A stretch of 64,000 nt of DNA from Gammaproteobacteria bacterium (GTDB lineage Bacteria; Pseudomonadota; Gammaproteobacteria; Steroidobacterales; XN24). The position numbers were made by a program, and so were the translations under genes. The notes under the pieces were generated by a model. It made no database searches. It was not told where the DNA came from and worked only from the letters and a program-made list of their open reading frames with translations. Location of the stretch: assembly GCA_024640085.1 (NCBI GenBank), contig JAHEFR010000004.1:40855-104854 (forward strand), read 5' to 3'. How positions within the stretch are numbered: the stretch's first letter is position 1; each line of letters opens with the position of its first letter. Positions 20,176 through 28,201 of this stretch are shown here, in pieces.

Positions 20176-21519
20176 CTACACGCCGTAGGCGCGGCGCAGC
20201 AGGCTGATTGGGTGTTCGGCATGCATTCCGCCGCCGACGCCGTGGGCGATCTGGTCCCCCGCCATGGGACAGTCACTGGTGAAATGGTCGCAAGACGCGG
20301 CCTTGACCTTGTTGACGACGGGCCGGGCGATCTTTACCGAAGCGTCGCGGAACTCTTTCTTCACGGCGTAGGTGCCGTCGTGCCCCGAACAGCGCTCGAT
20401 GGTCTCGACCTCCGTGCCCGGCACGAGTTGCAGGCAATCCCGGGTCTTGAGCCCAATGTTCTGGACCCGCAGGTGACAGGGCACCTGGTAGGACACCTTG
20501 CCGAGTTCCGCCTTGAAATCGGTCCTGAGCCTGCCGTGCTTGTGACGCAGCATCAGGTACTCGAAGGGATCGAAAATGGCCCTGGCCACCTTCTTGACCT
20601 GTTCGTCGTCGGGGAACATCAATGGCAGTTCCTGCTTGAACATGAGCACGCAGGAAGGCACCGGTGCGACGATATCCCATCCTTCGTCGACCATCGACGC
20701 CATCACCGGCACATTGGCATCCTTGGCCTCCTCCACCATTTCCAGGTCGCCGAGTTCAAGCTTTGGCATGCCGCAACAACGTTCCGACGACAGGAGCGTT
20801 ACCGGGATACCGTTGTGCTCCAACACGGCAACCAGGTCCTCGCCGACCTCCGGCACGTTTCGGTTGCCATAACAGGTCGTGAACAGCGCCACCCGGCCCC
20901 GGGTTGCGCCGGCCGGCTCGGCGACCCCCCTAGACGCGTGTCCGGCAAGGCGCTTGCGGAGTGATCGACTGTGATAGGTCGGTACCGGGGCATCCCGATG
21001 GACCCCCAGGGCCTTCTCGAGGAGACCACGACCCGTCGCGCTCCGGTTGACCGCATTGACCGCCTGGGAGATGACCGGGATTCCTGCCAACCTGCCGACA
21101 CCGTCGGTGGCGCTGAGAATCCTGTCCCGGGTACTTGCCCCGTCCTTCCTGAAACGGACTGCCTTGGCCCGGAGCATCAGGTGCGGGAAATCGATGTTCC
21201 ACGGATGGGGAGGCACATATGGGCACTTGGACATGTAGCACATGTCGCACAGGTAACAGTGGTCCACCACGTCCCAGTAGACCTCGCGCGCGACCCCGTC
21301 CAGTTCCATGGTGTCCGATTCGTCAATCGCGTCGAACAGCGTCGGGAAAGAATTGCACAGATTGAAACAACGACGACAGCCATGGCATACGTCAAATACA
21401 CGCTCCAGTTCCTCGAACAGGGCGGTCTCTTGGTAGAAGGAATCGGACTTCCAGTCCAGCGGATGCCGGGTTGGCGCTTCGAGGCTGCCCTCGCGTCCCG
21501 CCGGTGTGTCGGCGCTCAT
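20176..21519 (-). CDS. heterodisulfide-reductase/GlpC-like Fe-S protein
   Basis: 447 residues. Two 4Fe-4S clusters are predicted from CHGCRRCFNLC (Cys45, 48, 51, 55) and CYLCDMCYMSKCP (Cys88, 91, 94, 99; the last spacing is one residue longer than usual, then Pro). The C-terminal half has two CCG-type (cysteine-rich) domains with SSERCCGMPKLE and ERCSGHDGTY as remnants of the CCG motif, as in GlpC and HdrB. The protein should pass electrons between a donor and a partner enzyme. No flavin-binding dehydrogenase is adjacent, so its partner is unknown; rubrerythrin (72 bases upstream) and DUF3501 (downstream) are the obvious candidates. No membrane anchor is seen. Confidence 0.88.
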   Translation of the reverse strand: MSADTPAGREGSLEAPTRHPLDWKSDSFYQETALFEELERVFDVCHGCRRCFNLCNSFPTLFDAIDESDTMELDGVAREVYWDVVDHCYLCDMCYMSKCPYVPPHPWNIDFPHLMLRAKAVRFRKDGASTRDRILSATDGVGRLAGIPVISQAVNAVNRSATGRGLLEKALGVHRDAPVPTYHSRSLRKRLAGHASRGVAEPAGATRGRVALFTTCYGNRNVPEVGEDLVAVLEHNGIPVTLLSSERCCGMPKLELGDLEMVEEAKDANVPVMASMVDEGWDIVAPVPSCVLMFKQELPLMFPDDEQVKKVARAIFDPFEYLMLRHKHGRLRTDFKAELGKVSYQVPCHLRVQNIGLKTRDCLQLVPGTEVETIERCSGHDGTYAVKKEFRDASVKIARPVVNKVKAASCDHFTSDCPMAGDQIAHGVGGGMHAEHPISLLRRAYGV

Positions 21520-21543
21520 CTTGGACTCCTTGTCATAGCGAAG

Positions 21544-21571
21544 CGACCGCCGGCCGCCCGGCCGGCAGTCG
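21544..21571 (-). other. strong intercistronic hairpin after rubrerythrin
   Basis: CGAC-C-GCCGGCC, loop GCCC, GGCCGGC-A-GTCG forms an 11-pair stem with one internal mismatch. It lies between the rubrerythrin stop and the Fe-S protein start, with no following T-run on the minus strand. It could act as an mRNA 3'-end stabiliser or a partial terminator, giving more rubrerythrin than the downstream proteins. Confidence 0.6.
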
Positions 21572-21591
21572 TTGCCTGAAGACTTGTTGAC

Positions 21592-22014
21592 CTAGCTGTC
21601 GAGAGTGTCCAGCGCCTTCTGGAAACGGTTGGCGTGGCTGCGCTCGGCCTTCGCCAGCGTCTCGAACCAGTCGGCGATCTCGTCGAAACCCTCATCCCTG
21701 GCGCTCTTGGCCATGCCGGGGTACATATCCGTGTACTCGTGGGTCTCGCCGGCGATAGCGGCCTTCAGATTTTTCGAAGTGCCGCCTATCGGGAGGCCGG
21801 TAGCGGGATCTCCCACGGCCTCCAGGTACTCGAGGTGCCCGTGCGCATGGCCGGTCTCGCCCTCGGCCGTGGACCGGAATACGGCGGCCACGTCGTTGTA
21901 TCCCTCCACGTCGGCTTTCGATGCGAAGTACAGATAACGGCGGTTGGCCTGCGATTCTCCGGCAAATGCATCCTTCAGATTCTGCTCGGTCTTCGAGCCC
22001 TTCAGATCAGCCAT
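21592..22014 (-). CDS. rubrerythrin (erythrin-type, no rubredoxin domain)
   Basis: 140 residues, a four-helix ferritin-like diiron protein. Metal-ligand glutamates appear in [15 protein letters not shown] (Glu20) and the [13 protein letters not shown] segment (Glu53, His56), with the second half pair in [11 protein letters not shown] and AERSHANRF. Rubrerythrins reduce hydrogen peroxide to water. The usual C-terminal rubredoxin domain (two CxxC) is absent, so an outside electron donor is needed; the Fe-S protein downstream is a plausible source. It is the first gene of the operon, preceded by a strong promoter and a Fur/PerR-like palindrome. Confidence 0.93.
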   Translation of the reverse strand: MADLKGSKTEQNLKDAFAGESQANRRYLYFASKADVEGYNDVAAVFRSTAEGETGHAHGHLEYLEAVGDPATGLPIGGTSKNLKAAIAGETHEYTDMYPGMAKSARDEGFDEIADWFETLAKAERSHANRFQKALDTLDS

Positions 22015-22067
22015 GAAATGTCTCCTTCGACTTTGCGCAAGTGCCGTCCGCAGGGGGTCGGCACAGA

Positions 22068-22086
22068 ATTTAGAGTGGTTCTAAAT
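22068..22086 (-). promoter_or_regulatory. Fur/PerR-like 19-bp operator upstream of rubrerythrin
   Basis: ATTTAGA-GTGGT-TCTAAAT is a perfect 7-base inverted repeat with a 5-base centre. Its 19-base length and TTAGA/TCTAA half-sites resemble boxes bound by Fur-superfamily regulators (PerR, Irr). It begins about ten bases past the -10 box of the rubrerythrin promoter, a position where a bound repressor would block transcription. The regulator itself is not encoded in the window. Confidence 0.6.
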
Positions 22087-22096
22087 AGTTACTGGA

Positions 22097-22125
22097 ACTG
22101 TAGTATCTGCCTCGGACAGTGTCAA
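22097..22125 (-). promoter_or_regulatory. rubrerythrin operon promoter
   Basis: On the minus strand TTGACA (22120-22125), a 17-base spacer and TACAGT (22097-22102) form a strong sigma70-type promoter. The -35 is a perfect consensus. The predicted start of transcription falls just before the 22068-22086 palindrome, roughly 75 bases ahead of the rubrerythrin ATG. Confidence 0.65.
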
Positions 22126-22150
22126 CAACCCCAAAGTGTAGCAGGGGAAA

Positions 22151-22179
22151 TTGACCGTTCAGGGACGGCCCGCTAAGGT
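22151..22179 (+). promoter_or_regulatory. candidate xseB-ispA promoter
   Basis: TTGACC (22151-22156), a 17-base spacer and TAAGGT (22174-22179) resemble a sigma70 promoter, with a good -35 and weak -10, 29 bases before the xseB ATG. It stands back-to-back with the rubrerythrin promoter; the two -35 boxes are 25 bases apart. Confidence 0.42.
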
Positions 22180-22208
22180 ATCGCCGCTGATCGCAACGGA
22201 CACTTCAG

Positions 22209-22448
22209 ATGACCGACAAAAACACCCCTCAGCCCGATTTTGAGGCGGCCCTGGACGAGCTGGAGAAGCTCGTGGCCCGAATGGAGGAAGGGGACCTGTC
22301 ACTCGAGGACACGCTGAAACAGTTCGAGCGCGGCATCGATCTTACGCGCCAGTGTCAGAAAGCCCTGGCAGACGCGGAGCAGAAAGTAGATATCCTGGTG
22401 GAGAAGGCCGGGCATACGGAGGTCGAGCCGTTCGACACCGATCATTGA
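22209..22448 (+). CDS. xseB: exodeoxyribonuclease VII small subunit
   Basis: 79 residues. It is the small subunit of exonuclease VII, which degrades single-stranded DNA into oligonucleotides. The family helical pattern is clear (FEAALDELEKLVARMEEGDL, then a LxxFERGIxLxRxCQxAL segment). Its stop overlaps the ispA start codon, so the two are translationally coupled, the standard xseB-ispA-dxs arrangement. The large subunit xseA is not in the window. Confidence 0.95.
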   Translation: MTDKNTPQPDFEAALDELEKLVARMEEGDLSLEDTLKQFERGIDLTRQCQKALADAEQKVDILVEKAGHTEVEPFDTDH

Positions 22449-23335
22449 CCTTCCGATCCCGACTGGCGAAACATCTGGCCCGGGTCGAGGCCGTTTTGGA
22501 GACCGTCCTGCCCCCTGAAGGCCGCGCGCCGGAACGGCTGCACGCCGCCATGCGGTATGCCGTGCTCGGAGGCGGCAAGCGGGTCCGTCCATTGCTCGTC
22601 TATCTGGCCGGTGAAGTCCTCGGCGCGCCGCTTGAGCGCCTCGACGCCCCGGCAGCCGCGGTAGAACTCATCCATGCCTACTCGCTGGTCCACGACGACC
22701 TGCCGGCCATGGACGACGACGACCTGCGCCGGGGGCGGCCCACCTGCCATCGGGCGTTCGGGGAGGCGACCGCGATCCTGGCCGGGGACGCCCTCCAGGT
22801 TCTCGCCTTCGAACTCCTGACCACGGACTCGAAGATGGTGTCCGACGATCACCAGCGAATGGCGATCGCACGCGAGCTGGCCACCGCGAGCGGCACTGCC
22901 GGCATGGCCGGCGGACAGGCCATCGACCTGTCCGCCCAGGGACGCCAGATGGACGTCGACACCCTCGAAACCATGCACTCCCTCAAGACCGGTGCTCTCA
23001 TCAGGGCCAGCGTGCTGATGGGTGCCTGGAGCGCGGACAAACCGCCCCCGGAAGCCGTGTGGGCCCTTTCCGAGTTCGGATCAGCCATCGGCCTCGCGTT
23101 TCAGATCCAGGACGACATCCTCGATGTAGAAGGTGACACGGACACCCTGGGCAAGACCGTGGGTGCTGACAGCGCCAGACAGAAACCCACCTACCCCAGT
23201 GTCGCCGGCATGGAAGCGGCCAAGGGGCGGGCGGCCGAATTGTGCGAGATCGCGATCGCTGCCCTCTCGGCACTGGGCAGCCCGGCGTATCCCTTACGGG
23301 ACATGGCGCGATACATCGTGCACCGGGAGTCCTGA
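22445..23335 (+). CDS. ispA: (2E,6E)-farnesyl diphosphate synthase
   Basis: About 296 residues from a TTG at 22445 that overlaps the xseB stop (TTGA). It condenses isopentenyl diphosphate with dimethylallyl and geranyl diphosphate to give farnesyl diphosphate. The two aspartate-rich magnesium sites are HDDLPAMDDDDLRRG and FQIQDDILD. The frame is open to 22352, but that N-terminus would lie inside xseB and does not match the family. An extra aspartate in the first motif (DDDD) is common in bacterial IspA. dxs follows after a gap holding its own promoter. Confidence 0.95.
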   Translation: MTFRSRLAKHLARVEAVLETVLPPEGRAPERLHAAMRYAVLGGGKRVRPLLVYLAGEVLGAPLERLDAPAAAVELIHAYSLVHDDLPAMDDDDLRRGRPTCHRAFGEATAILAGDALQVLAFELLTTDSKMVSDDHQRMAIARELATASGTAGMAGGQAIDLSAQGRQMDVDTLETMHSLKTGALIRASVLMGAWSADKPPPEAVWALSEFGSAIGLAFQIQDDILDVEGDTDTLGKTVGADSARQKPTYPSVAGMEAAKGRAAELCEIAIAALSALGSPAYPLRDMARYIVHRES

Positions 23336-23358
23336 CCCAGCGACGCCCGCACCGGGCT

Positions 23359-23387
23359 TGGACAAGTCCCTGTTTCTCGCGGATAAT
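23359..23387 (+). promoter_or_regulatory. dxs promoter
   Basis: TGGACA (23359-23364), a 17-base spacer and GATAAT (23382-23387) make a good sigma70 promoter within the 127-base ispA-dxs gap. The predicted transcript would start near 23394, leaving a leader of about 70 bases. It means dxs can be expressed separately from xseB-ispA. Confidence 0.55.
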
Positions 23388-23462
23388 CGCTCCGACACTC
23401 GGTGGCGCCAGCAGGCGCTCTGGTTTCCATTTTGACGGCGCCCGCCGGCGGCAACTCACCCG

Positions 23463-25355
23463 ATGGATATTTCAGACAGATATCCGCTCCTGGCCAGGAT
23501 CGACAGCCCGGCGGACCTCCGGGGACTGCCTGAAGAGTCGCTGGAGCCGCTGACGCAGGAACTCCGGGACTTCCTGATCCAGACCATGAAGCATACCGGT
23601 GGCCACTTCGCCGCCAACCTGGGCTCGGTGGAGTTGGCCACGGCCCTGCACTACGTGTTCGATACGCCGCGGGACCGCATCGTCTGGGACGTCGGGCATC
23701 AGGCCTATCCCCACAAGATTCTTACGGGGCGGAGAGACCGGCTGGCGTCCATCCGGCACCTCGGCGGGCTGGCGCCCTTTCCGACGCGCAATGAGAGCGA
23801 GTACGACACGTTCGGGGTCGGGCACTCTAGCACTTCCGTCAGCGCCGCCCTGGGCATGGCTATCGCCGCCGCCAGGAGCGGGGAGGCGCGCCGCGTGGTG
23901 GCGGTGATCGGCGACGGCGCCATGACCGCCGGGCTGGCCTACGAGGCCCTTAATCATGCCGGCAGCCTGGACGTGGATATGCTCGTGATCCTCAACGATA
24001 ACGACATGTCGATTTCCGAGAACGTGGGCGCCATGTCCAACTACCTGGCCAAGCTCCTCTCCGGCAAGCTTTACTCGAGCATCCGCGAAGGCAGCAAGAA
24101 GCTGATCCGCCGCATGCCGACCGTGTGGGAACTGGCCCGGCGGTCCGAGGAGCACTTCAAGGGAATGGTCCTGCCCGGAACGCTGTTCGAGGAACTCGGG
24201 CTCAACTATGTCGGCCCGATCGACGGCCACGATCTGGACGCATTGCTGCCCACCCTGCGGAATCTCAAAGACCTCAAGGGGCCCCAGTTCCTGCATGTGA
24301 TGACACGCAAGGGCAAGGGCTACGCACCAGCGGAGAAAGATCCCATCAAGTGGCACGGTCCCGGGCCCTTCGATCCCGAGAAGGGCGAACTCATCAAGAA
24401 GGCACCTGGCGGCCCCAGCTATTCCAGGATATTCGGCGACTGGCTCATGGACATGGCCGCCGCCGACCCGCGCATAATCGGTATCACTCCGGCCATGCGA
24501 GAAGGGTCGGGGATGGTCGAATTCGAGAAGCGCTTCCCGGACCGTTACTTCGACGTCGGTATCGCCGAGCAGCACTCGGTAACGCTCGCCGCGGGCATGG
24601 CCTGCGACGGGATGAAGCCGGTCGTGGCCATATACTCCACGTTCTTGCAGCGGGCCTACGACCAACTGATCCACGACGTCGCCCTGCAGAATTTGCCGGT
24701 CCTGTTCGCCATCGACCGTGGTGGGCTGGTGGGCGCCGACGGGCCGACCCATCACGGCGCCTTTGACCTGAGCTATCTGCGCTGCATACCCAACATGGTC
24801 GTGATGGCCCCCGCCGACGAACTGGAGTGCAGGCAGATGCTGTCGACCGGCATCGCGCTGGAGCAGCCGTCGGCGGTGAGGTATCCACGGGGCGTGGGCC
24901 CAGGCGTCGTCGCCGGCAAGACCCTCGAGCCGCTACCGGTGGGCAAGGCGGAGATCCGGCGGGAGGGCTCGAAAGTTGCGATCCTGGCCTTCGGCGCGAT
25001 GGTCCCGGTGGCTGAGGCGGTGGCGCCGGACATCAACGCCACCGTCGTCAACATGCGCTTCATCAAGCCCCTGGACCAGGAACTGGTCCTGCGTCTTGCA
25101 AGGAGCCATCGAGCTATCGTAACCCTCGAGGACAATGCGGTCTCCGGTGGTGCCGGCAGCGCCGTCAATGAGGTTCTTGCCCTGCATAATCTTGCGCTCC
25201 CGACGCTGAACCTCGGTATCCCCGACCGATTCATCGAGCATGGGTCCCGTGCCGAGTGCCTGGCGGCCGCCGGGCTGGATGCGGCTTCAGTGGCTGCCGG
25301 CATCCGGACCTGGGTGGGGGAGACGATACGGTTCCGGGCAGGCCACAGCGCCTGA
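23463..25355 (+). CDS. dxs: 1-deoxy-D-xylulose-5-phosphate synthase
   Basis: 630 residues. It condenses pyruvate and glyceraldehyde-3-phosphate with thiamine diphosphate, the first and flux-setting step of the MEP isoprenoid pathway. Signatures include [13 protein letters not shown], the ThDP motif [15 protein letters not shown], the long [17 protein letters not shown] segment and the transketolase-like pyrimidine domain ([15 protein letters not shown]). Length is standard. It lies behind ispA, as in most proteobacteria, and has its own upstream promoter. Confidence 0.97.
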   Translation: MDISDRYPLLARIDSPADLRGLPEESLEPLTQELRDFLIQTMKHTGGHFAANLGSVELATALHYVFDTPRDRIVWDVGHQAYPHKILTGRRDRLASIRHLGGLAPFPTRNESEYDTFGVGHSSTSVSAALGMAIAAARSGEARRVVAVIGDGAMTAGLAYEALNHAGSLDVDMLVILNDNDMSISENVGAMSNYLAKLLSGKLYSSIREGSKKLIRRMPTVWELARRSEEHFKGMVLPGTLFEELGLNYVGPIDGHDLDALLPTLRNLKDLKGPQFLHVMTRKGKGYAPAEKDPIKWHGPGPFDPEKGELIKKAPGGPSYSRIFGDWLMDMAAADPRIIGITPAMREGSGMVEFEKRFPDRYFDVGIAEQHSVTLAAGMACDGMKPVVAIYSTFLQRAYDQLIHDVALQNLPVLFAIDRGGLVGADGPTHHGAFDLSYLRCIPNMVVMAPADELECRQMLSTGIALEQPSAVRYPRGVGPGVVAGKTLEPLPVGKAEIRREGSKVAILAFGAMVPVAEAVAPDINATVVNMRFIKPLDQELVLRLARSHRAIVTLEDNAVSGGAGSAVNEVLALHNLALPTLNLGIPDRFIEHGSRAECLAAAGLDAASVAAGIRTWVGETIRFRAGHSA

Positions 25356-25393
25356 GGCGGGCCCGGGCCAACGCCTCCTGGGGCTCTCCCGGC

Positions 25394-25402
25394 TGATATA
25401 AT
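25394..25402 (+). promoter_or_regulatory. extended -10 promoter for folE2
   Basis: TGATATAAT matches the extended -10 consensus TGnTATAAT exactly (the TATAAT is 25397-25402). No -35 box is evident, as is usual for this class. The predicted start near 25409 gives a leader of about 100 bases before the folE2 ATG. No Zur-like palindrome was recognised in it. Confidence 0.55.
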
Positions 25403-25511
25403 GTCGGGTCTCGTCGGCCATGGGGACGCTCGACGTACCGCTCCGCTATCCGTGAAACCGGCCGTGACAGTCGGGCGAAAACAGTTGCCAGTACCGCCAG
25501 GAACCACCTAC

Positions 25512-26345
25512 ATGCGCAAAACCCTCCACGAAGGCACGGCCACGGTCGACCCGATCGAAGACGTTCAGGGCACCGCCGACCTGCGGCGTATCCCGATCAA
25601 CAAGGTGGGGATCAAGGATATCTTCCATCCTGTACGTGTGCGTGACCGTAACGGCGGCGACCAGCAGACTATCGCCAACTTCAACATGTATGTGGATTTA
25701 CCCCACGACTTCAAGGGTACCCACATGTCTCGATTCGTGGAGATCCTGAACAACCACGAACGCGAGATAAGCGTGAAGTCGTTCCGCGACATGATGTCCG
25801 AACTGACCGACAGGCTCGACGCGGACTCTGGCCATATCGAGATGAGCTTCCCTTACTTCGTGACCAAGAAGGCGCCCGTCAGCGGCGTGGAAAGCCTGAT
25901 GGACTACCAGGCCAGCCTGATTGGAGAACGCAAGGAGGGGAAGAACACGATCTACATCAAGGTCGTGGTGCCGGTCACCAGCCTCTGCCCCTGTTCCAAG
26001 CAGATCTCGGATTTCGGAGCTCACAACCAGCGCTCACACGTGACGATCAAGGCCAGGATCGATAGTTTCATGTGGATCGAGGAACTGATCGATATCGCCG
26101 AGCAGGAGGCCTCCTGCGAGCTTTATGGGATCCTCAAACGTCCTGACGAGAAATACGTCACGGAGCGTGCCTACCAGAATCCGAAGTTCGTAGAGGATAT
26201 GGTTCGGGACGTCGCCGTACGGTTGAACGCGGATGAGAGAGTCCGGGCGTATACGGTCGAGTCGGAGAATTTCGAGTCTATCCACAATCACTCGGCATAT
26301 GCGCTGATCGAGAAAGACAAGGATGCGGAGTCCGAGGGCCGCTGA
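25512..26345 (+). CDS. folE2: GTP cyclohydrolase FolE2 (type IB)
   Basis: 277 residues from ATG 25512, preceded by AGGAA with good spacing. It opens the imidazole ring of GTP to make 7,8-dihydroneopterin triphosphate, the first step of folate synthesis. It is the FolE2 (COG1469) type rather than the zinc-dependent FolE. The metal-site cysteines are in [10 protein letters not shown] (Cys159, Cys161), with GAHNQRSHV following and the conserved [15 protein letters not shown] near the end. FolE2 can use several metals and often serves under zinc limitation; whether a zinc FolE also exists cannot be judged here. The frame is open to 25401, but the extra residues are not FolE2-like. A strong terminator follows. 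Confidence 0.95.
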   Translation: MRKTLHEGTATVDPIEDVQGTADLRRIPINKVGIKDIFHPVRVRDRNGGDQQTIANFNMYVDLPHDFKGTHMSRFVEILNNHEREISVKSFRDMMSELTDRLDADSGHIEMSFPYFVTKKAPVSGVESLMDYQASLIGERKEGKNTIYIKVVVPVTSLCPCSKQISDFGAHNQRSHVTIKARIDSFMWIEELIDIAEQEASCELYGILKRPDEKYVTERAYQNPKFVEDMVRDVAVRLNADERVRAYTVESENFESIHNHSAYALIEKDKDAESEGR

Positions 26346-26370
26346 GGCACTCGCCAGGCCCCGTGCGCCC

Positions 26371-26409
26371 AGACCCGCTCCGGCAACGTAGCGGGTCTTT
26401 TATTTTTCT
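26371..26409 (+). terminator. intrinsic terminator after folE2
   Basis: AGACCCGCT (26371-26379), a 10-base loop and AGCGGGTCT (26390-26398) form a perfect 9-pair stem followed by TTTATTTTT. It ends the plus-strand block before the convergent minus-strand kinase gene and is the clearest intrinsic terminator in the window. Confidence 0.9.
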
Positions 26410-26440
26410 CGTCCCTGCGCCGCGCACCCTTCCGGGCAGC

Positions 26441-27706
26441 TCAGTCGCGGTTGCCCCCGCTCTGCAGACGGCTGATGAGGGTGCGCAGGAACACGCGGTT
26501 GAACCGGAGCTGGCATGCGGTCGACAGGGTCTCCAGCAGCGTGGAACTCAGCCTGAGCAGGATGGCGTCCCCCCTCGCGACGATACTGGCCCGCCGCGAC
26601 GCCCCTATCACGTAGCTGGTTTCGCCGAAACACTCCCCGGCGCCCATGTGGCCGATCGCGTCGCCGCCGCTCATCACATCCACTTCGCCCGTGACGACGA
26701 TGTAGAACCGGTCATCCAGATCCCCCTCCTTGACGACTTCCTGACCCTCGGCATAGGTCATCCATTCTCCCGCCCGCATCAGCTCACGGATCTCCGCGTG
26801 AGAGAAATCGTGGAAAAAATGCAGCCCCCGGAGGATATCGAAGTGCTCCTGCTCGTCGTAATCCTTGGCCTGCTCCCGTAACTTCTGATGCACCTTGGTC
26901 AGCTTGGCGGCGAACTCCAGCCCGGTGGCGTAGCGCTCTTCCTGGCGCTTGTTCAGAGCCTTCATGACCACTTCCTCCAGCTCCTCGGAAACCTCCTGCC
27001 GGAGCTGGTGAATGGGCGCGGGTGTCGAGAACACGATCTTCTGCAGCAGCTTCGCCAGACTGGAGGCCCGGAAGGGGCGTTGCCCGGTCAGCAGTTCGTA
27101 CATGACGACGCCGAGGGAATAGATATCGGATCGTGAGGTTATGTCCTCCGACTTGACCTGTTCCGGCGACATGTAGCTCGGCGAACCGGCGATGCCGTCG
27201 ATTCGTGAGATGTCCGAGTCAGTGCAGAGCGCGATACCGAAATCGATGATGCGTATCTGGTTGTCCAGGGTCAGGATAATGTTGCTGGGCTTGATGTCCC
27301 GGTGGATAACGCCTCGGGAATGTGCGTAATGCAGGGCCCGGGCGCAGGTGAACACGATCCTGAGCGCGTCGTCGAGGGGCAGCAGGTTGCCGGCCCGGCA
27401 ATAGGTGCTCAGGGTCCGGGCGCCGTGGACGTGCTCCATGACCACGTAATAGCGGTCGTTCTCGACGCCCGCGTCGTGGATCGGAAGGATGTTGGGATGC
27501 TGCAGACGGCCTACCATCTGCGCCTCGGTGAAGAACATCTTCTTGGTCGTGCGCGCCCGCTCTTCGTCTTCCCCCGCGACCTCGGCGTTATAGAGCTTGA
27601 TGGCTACATCACGGCCGTAATATGGATCGTGGGACAGGTAGACCGTGCCTGTACTACCCTGGCCGACCTCGTTGATGATCCGGTATTTTCCGATCTTGTC
27701 AGGCAA
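26441..27706 (-). CDS. Ser/Thr protein kinase with C-terminal cyclic-nucleotide-binding-type domain
   Basis: 421 residues. Hanks-type kinase domain (about 8-270): GQGSTGTVYL glycine loop, Lys37 in VAIKLY, catalytic HRDIKPSN (135-142), DFG (155-157) and the activation-loop end GSPSYMSPEQ. All catalytic residues are present. A cNMP-binding-like domain follows (about 290-405), with GAGECFGETSYVIGASRRASIVA resembling the phosphate-binding cassette of CRP/PKA-type domains, including the arginine. No membrane segment or PASTA repeat is present, so it is a soluble kinase. Start TTG at 27706, with GAGGAG overlapping the pgpA stop, implies translational coupling to pgpA. The ligand could be cAMP or cGMP, or none; the sequence cannot tell. 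Confidence 0.9.
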   Translation of the reverse strand: MPDKIGKYRIINEVGQGSTGTVYLSHDPYYGRDVAIKLYNAEVAGEDEERARTTKKMFFTEAQMVGRLQHPNILPIHDAGVENDRYYVVMEHVHGARTLSTYCRAGNLLPLDDALRIVFTCARALHYAHSRGVIHRDIKPSNIILTLDNQIRIIDFGIALCTDSDISRIDGIAGSPSYMSPEQVKSEDITSRSDIYSLGVVMYELLTGQRPFRASSLAKLLQKIVFSTPAPIHQLRQEVSEELEEVVMKALNKRQEERYATGLEFAAKLTKVHQKLREQAKDYDEQEHFDILRGLHFFHDFSHAEIRELMRAGEWMTYAEGQEVVKEGDLDDRFYIVVTGEVDVMSGGDAIGHMGAGECFGETSYVIGASRRASIVARGDAILLRLSSTLLETLSTACQLRFNRVFLRTLISRLQSGGNRD

Positions 27707-27718
27707 GACCTCGTCTCC

Positions 27719-28201
27719 TCAGGCGCCTGCCCAGTTCCGGGCAACCCAAATGACCGCCGCCGTGAAAATCCCGGCGACGAGGTCGTCCAGCATAATACCG
27801 GTTCCACCGGACAAACCGCGATCCAGGTCGCGGATCGGCCAGGGCTTCCAGATATCGAACAACCTGAACAGGCAAAAACCCGCGGCAATCCAGATCCAGC
27901 CCGCGGGCGCAGCCAACATCGCCAGAAGGAATCCGGCGATCTCGTCCCAAACGATACCGGGATGATCATGCTCTCCCAGGCGCCGGGCGCTCTCGCCGCA
28001 CAGCCAGAAGCCCGCCAGGCAGACCAGCGCTACGGCGGCAACCCTCAGGGGAAGCGCGAGGCCGCTTAGCCCGAGCCAGATCGGGATGGCAACGACGGTT
28101 CCGAATGTGCCCGGAGCCCACGGTGCGAGCCCCGCGCCGAAGCCGAACGCGAGGAAGTGGACCGGATCGGAGAATACCGTGCGGGCGGGCACCCGGCTCA
28201 C
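27719..28201 (-). CDS. pgpA: phosphatidylglycerophosphatase A
   Basis: 160 residues from a GTG at 28201 that overlaps the thiL stop (GTGA). It dephosphorylates phosphatidylglycerophosphate to phosphatidylglycerol at the inner membrane. Visible are the FGFGAGLAPWAPGTFGT opening, the acidic IVWDEIAGFLLAM segment, the FRLFDIWKPWPIRDLD block and several transmembrane helices. The frame is open upstream to 28381 but that part lies in thiL. A purine-rich AGGGGGGG ribosome site precedes the GTG. The thiL-pgpA order is standard. Confidence 0.94.
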   Translation of the reverse strand: MSRVPARTVFSDPVHFLAFGFGAGLAPWAPGTFGTVVAIPIWLGLSGLALPLRVAAVALVCLAGFWLCGESARRLGEHDHPGIVWDEIAGFLLAMLAAPAGWIWIAAGFCLFRLFDIWKPWPIRDLDRGLSGGTGIMLDDLVAGIFTAAVIWVARNWAGA

